DNA of 64,000 nt from Branchipolynoe longqiensis (Eukaryota; Annelida; Polychaeta; Phyllodocida; Polynoidae), in NCBI GenBank assembly GCA_030323885.1, contig CM059198.1, forward strand, positions 75,973,045 to 76,037,044, given 5' to 3'. Numbering within the stretch: the stretch's first letter is position 1; the number at the start of each line of letters is the position of its first letter. Below are positions 12,501 through 25,100 of the stretch, piece by piece. The translations under genes and the position numbers were made by a program. The notes below the pieces were generated by a model that made no database searches, was not told the DNA's origin, and saw only the letters and a program-made list of their open reading frames with translations.

Positions 12501-15500
12501 AGCCCCGTCCTGATATGACCTTAGATGTTGTTAGGATGTAAAAGAACAACAAACAACTAAAGTAAAGTAGATAATTGTAACCAAGGTAATAAATGCATTT
12601 ACCTCAGAAAATAGGAGAAACTGACAACCATCGGACTATGCAGCTTTCATCAGACGGGATGGCCGAATGAGTTGAGCGTCCATCTCCCGTTTTGGTAGAT
12701 CGTGGGATTCGAACAGACGGGTTCGAACCCTGGTCGAGTCAAACCCAAAACTTAAAAATTGATACTTCTTACTTCCTAGCCTGGTGCTTGGCATTAATAG
12801 GATAGGGCAAGGACTGGTTAGCTTAGTGTCAGGATAATGTAACTGAATGGAATATTAGGTCATGGTTTTGGTGGCCTGGTCGCCCAATGGGGCAGCACTA
12901 TAAATTCGCCATGAGTGCGCACTGTCACAAGTCGGTACCTCTCTTGATATGACCTTAGATTTGTTTTGTTTGTTGTTATTTTACCTCCTAGCAACATCTA
13001 AGGTCAGATCAGGGCGGTATGGCCTTTAGACGTTTCCAGGACGTAAAACTGCAACAACCAACCAACCAGCGACACCCGTTTCTTCACAAGTGTTTATTCA
13101 TCTGAATAAGTATAGTGACAGCGCCGGAGCACTGGTCTTACAGTCGTTTTACATGCACTCTGGAATTTTGCATGATGTTAGATGTTGCTAGGATGTAAAA
13201 CAACAACTGAACGCAGGTACGGGTGGCGCGGCGCCTTGGTGCTGCTGGGAGGTGTACAGCTGCACAGCCTCGTCTTCGCCATGCTCTTACGCCCGCTGGA
13301 CATTCACAAAGGTAATAAGGAGTGACAGCAGCACAATTGACCTGTATACTGCCCAGTATAGCACGGCCAGGGCACCTGGTCGCTTCAATGCTAAGTAGTG
13401 TCACTGGCTGTTGTTTACTGCAGAGCATAGCACGGCCAAGGCGCCTGGTCGCTTCAATGGTAAGTAGTGTCACTGGCTGTTGTATACTGCACAGTATAGC
13501 ACGGCCAAGGCGCCTGGTCGCTTCAATGGTAAGCAGTGTTACTGACTGTTGTATACTGCACAGTATAGCACGCCTTGCTGCTTCAATGGTAAGCAGTGAC
13601 AGTCGTGTCACTGGCTGTTGTAGACTGCACAGTATAGCACAGCCAGGGGGCCTGGTTGTTTCAATGGTAAGCAGTGTCACTGACTGTTGTTTACTGCACA
13701 GTATAGCACAGCCAGGGCGCCTTATTGCTTCAATGGTAAGCAGTGACAGTAGTGTCACTGGCTGTTGTAGACTGCACAGTATAGCACAGCCAGGGCGCCT
13801 GGTCGCTTCAATGGTAAGCAGTGTGACTGGCTGTTGTAGACTGCACAGTATAGCACAGCCAAGGCGTCTGGTCGTTCAATGGTAAGCAGTGTCACTGACT
13901 GTTGTATACTGCACAGTATAGCACAGCCAGGGCACCTGGTCGTTTCAATGGTAAGTAGTGTCACTGGCTGTTGTAGACTGCACAGTATAGCACAGCCACG
14001 TCACCTAGTCGCTTCAATGATGAGCAGTGTCACTGGCTGTTGTATACTGCACAGTATAGCACAGCCACGGTACCTAGTTGCTTCAATGATAAGCAGTGTC
14101 ACTGGCTGTTGTTTACTGCACAGTATAGCACGTCCAGGGGGCCTTGCTGCTTCAATGGTAAGCAGTGACAGTAGTGTCACTGGCTGTTGTATACTGCACA
14201 GTATAGCACAGCCACGGTACCTGGTCTCATCAATGATAAGCAGTGTCACTGGCTGTTGTTTACTGCACAGTATAGCACAGCCAGGGCACCTGGTCGCTTC
14301 AATGGGAAGCAGTGTCACTGGCTGTTGTTTACTGCACAGTATAGCACAGCCACGGTACCTAGTCGCTTCAATGATAAGCAGTGTCACTGGCTGTTGTTTA
14401 CTGCACAGTATAGCACGTCCAGGGGGCCTTGCTGCTTCAATGGTAAGCAGTGACAGTAGTGTCACTGGCTGTTGTATACTGCACAGTATAGCACAGCCAC
14501 GGTACCTGGTCTCATCAATGATAAGCAGTGTCACTGGCTGTTGTTTACTGCACAGTATAGCACAGCCAGGGCACCTGGTCGCTTCAATGGGAAGCAGTGT
14601 CACTGGCTGTTGTTTACTGCACAGTATAGCACAGCCAGGGTACCTGGTCGCTTCAATGGTAAGCAGTGTCACTGGCTGTTGTTTACTGCACAGTATAGCA
14701 CGTCCAGGGGGCCTTGCTGCTTCAATGGTAAGCAGTGACAGTAGTGTCACTGGCTGTTGTATACTGCACAGTATAGCACAGCCACGGTACCTGGTCTCAT
14801 CAATGATAAGCAGTGTCACTGGCTGTTGTTTACTGCACAGTATAGCACAGCCAGGGCACCTGGTCGCTTCAATGGGAAGCAGTGTCACTGGCTGTTGTTT
14901 ACTGCACAGTATAGCACATCCAGGGCACCTTGTTGCTTCAATGGCAAGTAGTGTCACTGGCTGTTGTTTACTGCACAGTATAGCACAGCCAGGGTACCTG
15001 GTCGCTTCAATGGTAAGCAGTGTCACTGGCTGTTGTTTACTGCACAGTATAGCACAGCCAGGGTGCCTGGTCGCTTCAATGGTAAGCAGTGTCACTGGCT
15101 GTTGTTTACTGCGCAGTATAGCACGACTCGGGTGCCTGGTCACTTCAAAGTTAAGCAGTGACAGTAGCATCATTGGCTGTTGTATACTGCATGGTATAGC
15201 ATGGCCAGGGCGCCTGGTCGCATCAATGGTAAGCAGTGTCACTGGCTGTTGTTTACTGCACAGTATAGAACGTCCAGGGCGCCTGGTCGCTTGAATGGTA
15301 AGCAGTGTTACTGACTGTTGTATACTGCACAGTAAAGCATGCCCAGGGCGCCTTGCTACTTCAAAGGTAAGCAGTGGCAGTAGCTTCAATGGCTGTTGTA
15401 TACTGCACAGTATAGCACACCCAGGGTGCCTTGCTGCTTCAATGGTAAGCAGTGACAGTAGTGCCACTGGCTGTTGTATACTGCACAGTATAGCACAGCC

Positions 15501-18500
15501 AGGGCGCCTGGTCACTTCAATGGTATGCAGTGTCACTGGCTGTTGTATACCTTACAGCATAGCACAGCCACGGCGCCTTGCTGCTTCAATGCTAAGCAGC
15601 GTCATTGGCTGTTGTATACTGCACTATATAGCATGGCCAGGGCACCCTGTTGCTTCAAAGGTAAGCAGTGACAGTAGCGTCATTAGCTCTTGTATACTGC
15701 ACAGTATACCATTGCCAGGGTGCCTTTGTCACTTCAAGGTTAAGCAGTGACAGTAGCATCATTGGCTGTTGTATACTGCACAGTAAAGCATGGCCATGGC
15801 GCCTGGTCGCATCAATGGTAAGCAGTGGTAGTAGTGTCACTGGCTCTTAGATACTGTGCAGTATAGGACGACCCAGGGTGCCTTGCCACCAATTTTGGCT
15901 TCATTGAAGCTAAGTCAGGCCATCAATCACTCAGTAAGCGACCTAGATAAAAGATTCACTCCTACGCAGAGTAGCGGTGAACGAAAGCATAGTGTGAATA
16001 CGGGCGAAAATTGCTTTAGTATGAAACAGGAAGTGGAATTCCTGATTCCAGCATCTAATGGCTACTTACATTGGCACAGAGTTGATGAAATGGAGAGAAT
16101 GCAAAAAGACAAAATGGCAACCAAAGAATGCTGTCAATTTCACTTTTAAACTCCACTAACCTAGATGTTATATTATATTTTCCAACTCAAAAGTAGTGGG
16201 TAAATTTGAAGATGAACATGTAGAATATATTTTGCTTCTTAAATTGAGAATTTCTGTGCTGATTTAATTTACCCAGCCTTTCATCGCTTTTCTAATGGGT
16301 TATTTTTTACCCTTACTGCAAGTACGGGCTGAATCTTTTATCTACAAGTGACCCAGTTTCCTAAATCTGCTTCTGAGTAACTCAACAGGAAGTACATGCA
16401 TACTTCCTGTTGTACTATTAGTAATGCTCACTATGTACACCCTAAAGCTGATTAGTCCGATGAAAGCATCACATTTTCAAAAACTAAAATAGCTATCTAG
16501 ATTGGGTTTTAAATATCAACCTCAGATACTGGTGCACGTAAAGCTGCATAGTCTGATGAAATATCAAATTTTCAAAACCAAACCAATTCTCTAGATTTGA
16601 TTTTACATATCTAACTTAGATACTGATGCACTTATTAAACATTTGTTTCTGCATAGAAGGCAATACTGAGTCAATTTAACAGAACCTGTTACTGCAGAAG
16701 TCGATGGTGTCAGAGTCTTGGCAAGCTTGCCAAAACTAATTTTCCATGTTTGCACTCAAAATATCTCAAAAGTTTACAATTTAAAATAAAAGTAACTTTG
16801 AACTAATGAAAAGTAGATACTAGTGATTGATCTAATATATTTATCTCAGAAAAAATCCAGAAATTCAAAACCATCGGACTATGCAACTTTAAGTATTTGT
16901 TGCTGCATAGAAAGGGATCTTAGTTCAATTTAATAGAACCTGGTACTGTTTGAATGTTGAGGTGCATCTCAAAATTAATTTAGCATGTTATCACTTCAAA
17001 TATCTCCAAAGTTAGCCATTGAAATTAAAAGTTACTTCAAACTGAACTAAAATAGATTATATATAACAATAATCCTAATATATTTATCCAACTTTTTTGT
17101 ATTAATTCAAAACCATCGGACAACGTAACTTTATTGCATGTGAGAAAATTGTGGCCACACATTTAAAGTACAGTAGGCTACCTCTCTAACCGACCACCTC
17201 CACAGATCGACCACTCGCCTATAACAATCGCTTTATTTGGGTCCCAAACGATCGCCCATACATATATATATATAAAACACCTCCCTAACTGACCACCTCC
17301 CTAAATGGACCATTTAAAGTCGGTACCATGGTCGGTCAATTTAGAGAGATGTTGCTGTAGTAATAACCTAGCCGTTCCTGCCACTCACTCCCCACAGACA
17401 CTTCCGGTTTGGACAGCGTCTCTGGTAAGGCGGAACTGGGGTGTTGGGACGCCGTCAAGCACCAGCTGCGGGTCGTGACGTCACCGGTTCGTGAGCACCC
17501 GGCGTTCTGCGGCTATCTACTCGGGGTGCTGCTGGTTCAGGCGGGCCACATTGTGCCATATGGTCTCATCCCTACACGAGCAAATGTACCTATATTATAC
17601 CATAGGTCAAGCAAAAAAAAACTAAACAGACTTGTTTCTCAGGCTTTGACTCCCTCAGCAAGTGACCTAGATAAAAGATTCACTCATATGCAGAGTAGGG
17701 GTGAGTGGGTGCATAATTTCCGAATTATGTTTGATTCGAGGAGGGGAGCCGGGTACCCACCACGCCCTAAGCAGCATAGATGAACTTCACTGACCTACAA
17801 ACCTCCCCCCACCCTAATCACCTTTCGGCATCGCTCATCCTACCATTAACTTCGATTTACCACCCCCACCCACCGACCCTCTTGTTTAAGGACTATTACG
17901 TAGGGGTCGGCTTGGGCGGCCTCTGAGGTGCAGGTGATCGGGGAAGGCTCCCTCGACTTGGACGAGGTCGACTGACTTCCCCCCCCCCCCTCCCCCCCTT
18001 GAGATGCTGAGTGAAAATAATTGTAAAGTTAAACTAATAAAACTCCCAATCGAACTCTCACATTGGTCTCCGGCTACGAATAACAACGCAGTCTAAATAC
18101 GGCCGAAAATTGCTTCAGTATGAAACATGTCGGAATTTTGCGCAAGTGGTTGGTTTAGCATTTAATTTAAAAAAAAGGTTTTCAAGAAATTTGCGGTGGT
18201 GGTATTCTTAATTTAATTGTTATTTGGTTCGAGACATTAAGGGTGCGGTGTACCTAGATTTGATACTAAATGTTCAACTTATACTGGGTAGACCAGACGG
18301 GGTGTGGCAGAATGAGTTGAGCGTCCGTTTCCTGTTTTGGGAGATCGGGGGATCCGAACCCATGGGTTCGTGGGTTCGAAACCAATGTCGAGTCAAACCA
18401 ATGACTTGAAAATTGATACTTGTCGCTTCCTAGCCAGGCACTCGGCATTATTAGGATAGGGCAAGGACTAGTTGGCTCAGTGTCAGGATAATGTGACTGA

Positions 18501-21500
18501 GTGGGATATCAGGTCATGATACTGGCGGCCTGGTCTCCCAGTGGGGGCAGCACTATGAAAGTCACCATGAGTGTGCACTGTCACAAGGCGGTACCCATCC
18601 TGATATGACCTTAGATGTTGCTAGGACGTAAAACAACAACAAACAAAGCAATATATAGGGTTGCCCTCATTCTACGTTTATTGCAAACTGAAAACATCAC
18701 TTCCAGCATGGACACTTTCGCTCGCAGAGTGACTTTTGAAATTTGGTGTGGTGGGATATTTGTTAATTTTACTCTTTTTTCTTAAATTAGTTTAAAGAAA
18801 GAAAGAATTGGTCCGACTCAAAATTTATATGGCGATGTTCGGAGAAACAGTTATGTTTGATTTTCATTAGCCTTTATACTTTAGATTATAAGACAATTGA
18901 AAGTGGGATATTGGTAGATTAGCATTTAAAGCTGCATAGCCCCTTTAAACATTCATCCCCCCCACAAAACACCATTCAAGTAGATTTAATACGACATATC
19001 CAACTTAGAAACTGGTGAGCTATTTAAGCATTGATTTAAGTTGTGTGTTCCTATGCTATTCTGCTACCCTCGAAAATGGGAAACCAAAGCATTTCGGTCA
19101 ATTTAGCATGTTTTCACTTTCTAAACCAGTGGTCCACAACTGGTTCATCAACAGCTGTGGTATGTGATGTCCTGTCTGTGGGAAAGTGCCCATAAAAGAC
19201 CCCTTACTGCTTATCAGAAAGAGTAGCCTATGTGGCTGCAGCGGGTATCCTCCAAAGAAATATGTCAGAATGACCATATGTTTGATGTTCGGTGATATGA
19301 AAATCATTGCGCTGTACATGCGTCGTTAAATAAAACAAGCTTTTCGTTTTCACTTCTCTAAATCTATCTCCAAATTTAACCCTTTACACTAAGTTAGTTA
19401 AGATTAAATTGAAGTATATCATTATGCAGATTTCTGTCAAATTATGCAAGCAAATGTTTTACATTAGATAAAACACCACTTGGTGTATGCGTATTCACTA
19501 ACTCCCCTCCCTCCCACCCCCCACCCACCTGTCAGCTGCAGCTGGTACCCGGTGTCGCAGTTCTAAAGGGTACCTGGTTTAAAATGGGGCTTTTCGCAAT
19601 GCGTGAATCAAAGTCGAATGGAAAGCCTGAAATCTTGTCTGAATTTCTGGCTTACTTCTGTCTGTGGAGGAGCACTCTGGAAATATATGCCAAAACAAGC
19701 GAGGATTCCTTCAGGAATCATTCTAGTGACTATTTTATGCTTGATGGTATACATTATCCTCTGCATTAATAAGTTAACAAGCAATTAACAAGTTATTAAA
19801 CATGGGTATAATCTCAATCAGGCAGAAATGCATGCGCATGCGCATTGTGAAAAGGCCCGTTTTAAACCGGTCACCCTTTCAAACTGTGACACCGGTGTAC
19901 TGGATTCCAGTCTCCATCCTTCCCCAGGTACCAGCTTTACCCGGAATAGAACCCGCCAGTTAAGCTGGAAAGTACCCGAATAAAGTGGTTCCAGATTCTG
20001 CCGACAGATGTCACCAGCCTAACTGGAGGGGTGTAATATGTGAAGAGAGCGGTGGTGAAATTCCAGAAGAAAAATACAATATAGTTGTCTTAAAAAACCC
20101 CGATATATTCCAAGGATAAGAAGAGCTTGAATCCTGTTGCGATATGAATATCTGAATATAATCAGGTATTTCATTATTTTTCCAGGCATTCTTTACGTAG
20201 ATGTAGCATGTGAAATCATAGGCACTTGGCGAATGTACCCGAAAAGAGTGGTTCCAGATTCTGCCGATAGATGTCACTAGCTTAACTGGCATTGTCTATT
20301 CCAGATTTTTGATCTTCCCGATTTTATTCCAGATATTGTCAAAATTTGCGCCCATTCCGGTTTTTCCATGAAAATGCATGGCGCTGCTATAATTTCTTGA
20401 TTCTTTTTGTCAAGCCATTGTCATCGATGAAACATGTGTTAGCATAAACCAGACGGGATGGCCGAAGGAGTTGAGCGGCGGTCTCCCGTTTTGATAGATC
20501 GTGGGATTCGAACCCACGGGTTCGAACCCTGTACGAGTCAAACCAATGACTTAAAAATTGATAGCAGTTGCTTCCTAGCCTAGTGCTTGGCATTATTAGG
20601 ATAGGGCAACGACTGGTTAGCTCAGTGACTGAGTGGGAAATCAGGTCATGGTGCCGGCCTGGTCTCCCAGTGGGGCAGCACTATAAAGTTGCCATGAGTG
20701 TGCACTGTCATAAGTCGGTACCCATCCGGATATGACCTTAGATGTTGCCAGGATGTAAATCTCCATCAACCGACCAACCAATCAAACATATCAATAATAT
20801 CAACAACATCAATGACATGAACATCAAAAACATCAAAAACATCAAAAACATCAAAGACATCAAAGACATCAACAATATCAACAATATTAACAATATAAAT
20901 AATATCAAAATCTTTTATCTACTGGCTGACCTGAACACTTGTGTTTGACAGGCGATGGGTTTCACTCCGGCCCGCGGGGCGGCGCTGGTGTCAGTGATCG
21001 GGCTGGCGTCTGTGATTGGTCGGCCGGCGGCGGGGTGGTTGGGAGACCGGCAGTGCGTTGACCGCGCGTTGATGAGCGGAGTTTCAGGAGCCGCCGCTGG
21101 GGGCCTCACGGCCCTCTCAGTGCTGCTTACATCCTACACACAGATGGCGCTCTATGCGGGCAGCCTGGGCATCACTTCCGGTGAGATATATATAATATAT
21201 ATATAATATATATATATAATATATATAATATATATATAATATACATAATATATATAATATATAATATATATAATATATATAATATATATAATATGCTAAA
21301 TATATAATATATATATAATATATCTAATATGGTATCTATGATATGTGGTATCTATGATAATATTGATATATGTGATATATGTGGGATCTATGATATCGGT
21401 GATATCTCTGGTATCTATTATATCTGTAATATCTATGATGTAATATCTATTGTATCTGTGGTATCTATGATATCTGTAATATCTATGATGTATGTGATAT

Positions 21501-22079
21501 GTATGATGTCTGTGATGTCTATGATATCTATGATATCCGTGGCATCTGTGATATCTATGGTATCTGTAATATCTGTGGTATCTATGATATCAGTAATATC
21601 TGAGGTATCTATGATATCTGTAATATCTGTGATATCTATGATGTCTGTACTATCTGTGGTATCTATGATATCTGTGATATCTATGATATCTGTTGTATCT
21701 GTGGTATCTATTCTATGTATGATATATGTTGTATCTGTGGTATCTATGCTATATATGCTATCTATGTTATCTATGATATCTATGCTATCTATGATATCTA
21801 TAATATCTATATAGTCGCCATGAGTGCGCACTGTCACAATTCGGTACCTGTATGTTGCTAGGACATACAACAACAAACAAGCAAACTGTGCCGATTTGCA
21901 GCGGAGGTCATGCCACGACCTGAGTCCAGCTACAAAGTCCTGGCCAGGGTTTGAAGATGTCTCTGTAGTTCCACGTGGGATCGTCGTTGGCGATTCTTGA
22001 TAAGCTGCCCTCTGGTGTGTGGCAGTAGTTGCGCGCTTACTAGAGCATAGTCCCGAAAACTCCAAAGATACGAAAGCTT

Positions 22080-22161
<82 letters not shown>

Positions 22162-25100
22162 ATTCAGAAGGTTGTGACCTTACTATAAAAGGTTCTATCT
22201 GACAAAGTGACCGAATTGGTGTTATGGATGTAAACATGTTCTGTCTACAAAAGGCTATCATGCAGTTACACAACTGTTTCTCAACTGGTATTTTTCACTG
22301 AGATATATTAAAAATAATATTGTTCTATCTGCTTTGCTATCATGCAGTTACACAGCTTCAGTCCTCATTATCTCGAAAGCACCATTTTGTCAGATAGAAC
22401 CTTTTTATAGTACGGTCGCGATATAAGGAATACTGAGGCAATTTAATATAACCTTTGTATAGTACGGTCGGATGGTGTGAAATGAGGTTTGGTAGCCGAG
22501 AACAGACTGTAGACAGGTAAAACTTCTAACTAAAGCTACGGACAGACAGGTCGCGTGCGTCGCACGGGCGGCAAATACAAGCGGTCGGTTCTCACGCGGA
22601 AATAGCGAACACACTGGATGCGTCTGGCGCGCGGCAAAAAAGCTATGCATATATATTAGTATCCGACTTGGTTTTACCCGACCTGGCTTTACCCGACCTC
22701 ACTCTACCCGACATCACTCTACCTGACCTCACTCTACCCGACCTCACTCTACCCGACCTCACACTTCCAGACCTCACTTTACCCGACCTCACTTTACCCG
22801 ACCTCATTCTACCCGACTTCACTTTACCCGACCTCACTCCACCAGACCTCACTTTACCCAACCTCACTCTTCCGGACATCACTCTACCTGACCTCACTTT
22901 ACCCGACCTCACTTTACCTGACCTCACTTTACCCGACCTCACTCTACCCAACCTCAGTTTACCCGACATCACTCTACCCGACATCACTCTACCGTACCTT
23001 GAATACAGTCGTAGATTCGAGTCGGGTAGAGTCGAGTTGGGTAGAGTCGAGTGGAGTTTGGTAGAGTCGAGTCGGGTAGAGTCGAGTGCAGTCAAGTCGA
23101 GTTGGGTAGAATCAAGTCGGGTAGAGTCGAGTCGAGTTGGGTAGAGTCGAGTTGGGTAGAGTCGAGCCAGGTAGAGTTGAGTCGAGTCCGGTAGAGTCGA
23201 GTTGGGTAGAGTCAAGTTGGGTAGAGTAAAGTTGGATAGAGTCGAGTTGGGTAGAGTCGAGTCGGGTAGAGTCAAATCAAGTCGAGTCAGGTAGAGTCAA
23301 GTAGAGTAGAGTCAAATCGGGTAGAGTCAAGTTGGATAGAGTCGAGTTGGGTAGAGTCAAGTCGGGTAGAGTCGAGTCAGGCAGAGTCGAGTCAAGTAGA
23401 GTCAGGTAGAGTCGAGTCGGGTCGAGTTGAGTTGGGTAGAGTCAAGTCGGTTACAGTAGACTCAGGTACAGTTGAGTCAATTCGGGTAGAGTCGATTTGT
23501 GTAGAGTCGATTTGGGTAGAGTCAATTTGGCTAGAGTCGATTCAGGTAGTAGATTCAGGGAGAGTCGAGTCGGGTAGAGTCGAGTCGAGTAGAGTGAAGT
23601 CGGGTAGAGTCGAGTTGGATAGAGTCGAGTCAGGTAAAGTCAAGTCGATTTGAGTAGAGTTGGGTATAGTCGAGTAGAGTAAAGCAGAGTCGAGTAAAGT
23701 AGAGTATAGTCGAGTATAGTCGAGTAAGAGTCGATTTGGGTAGGGTAGATTCGAGCAGAGTCAGGCAAAGTCAGGCAAAGTCGGGCAAAGTCAGGCAAAG
23801 TCGGGCAAATTCGGTCAAAAGCCAAGCGACACCAGGCGTCAAGCGGCAAAAATTGCTCCAAAAGCGATTCTATCCGCACACGTAAGAACCGCATGAGAAC
23901 CGCTCGCGCCAATGTGTTCAGCTTCTCTTTATTACACACATTTCGATTTTTTCCACGTGATGCCCGCGCGAGAATCGCATGACGTCCGCGTCCAGTGTAT
24001 TCGCAGATTAAAGCTTGTCAGCATTTCTTTCATTTCTTTTCATTAAGGATGTGAGCTTATGTCTTGTGAGTTTATGTCTTGTGAGTTTATGTCTTGTGAG
24101 CTTTTGTCTTGTGAGCTTATGTCTTGTGAGCTTATGTCTTGTGAGCTTTTGTCTTGTGAGCTTTGTCTCGTGAGTTTATGTCTTGTGAGCTTATATCTTG
24201 TGAGCTTTTGTCTTGTGGGCTTTTGTCTTATGAGCTTTTATCTTGTGGGTTTTGTCTTGTGAGCTTATGTTTTGTTAGCTTTTGTCTTGTGAGACTTTGT
24301 CTTGTGAGTTCATGTCTGTGAGCTTTTGTCTTGTGAGCTTTTGTCTTGTGAGTTTATGTCTGTGAGGTTATATCTTTGAGCTTTTGTCTTGTGAGCTTTT
24401 GTCTTGTGAGCTTTTGCCTTGTGAGTTTATGTCTTGTGAGCTTTTGTCTTGTGGGATTTTGTCGTATTAGCTTTTGTCTTGTGGGCCTTTGTCTTGTGAG
24501 CTTATGTCTTGTGAGCTTTTGTCTTGAGGGCTTATTTATTGTGAGCTTTTGTCTTATAGGCTTTTGTCTTGTGGGCTTTTGTCTTGTGAGCATATGTCTT
24601 GTGTGGGATTTCTTCTTGTGAGCCTTTATCTTATAGGATTTTGTCTTGTGACCTTATGTCTTGTGAGATTTTGTCTTGTGAGCTTATGTCTTGTGAGATT
24701 TTGTCTTGCAAGCTTTTGTCTTGTGAGCTTTAGTCTTGTGGGATTTTGTCTTGTGAGCTTATGCCTTGTGAGCTTATGTCTTGTGAGCTTATGCCTTGTG
24801 AGCTTATTTCTTGTGAGCTTTTGTCTTGTGGGATTTCTTTCTTGTGAGCTTTTGTCCTGTGGGCTTTTGTCTTGTGGGATTTTGTCTTGTGAGCTTATGC
24901 CTTGTGAGCTTATGTCTTGTGAGCTTATGCCTTGTGAGCTTATGCCTTGTGAGCTTATTTCTTGTGAGCTTTTGTCTTGTGGGATTTTTTCTTGTGAGCT
25001 TTTGTCCTGTGAAATCTTTCTTGTGAGCTTTTGTCTTGTGAGGCTTTGTCTTGTGAGCTTTTGTCTTGTGCACTTTTTTCTTGTGAGCTTTTGTCTTGTG

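Noticed and set aside
13138..15750. Long ORFs (471 codons +, 511 codons -) with SVTGCCLLHSIAQPG-type and TLLTIEATRCPGC-type repeats
   Set aside because: They are periodic with the 69-bp unit on both strands and lie in an intron; a unit divisible by three keeps all frames open. No domain is recognisable.
15856..16149. 97-codon ORF (QYRTTQGALPP...) as a small gene
   Set aside because: It spans the end of the 69-bp array and a MITE-4; the frame is not kept in the other MITE-4 copies.
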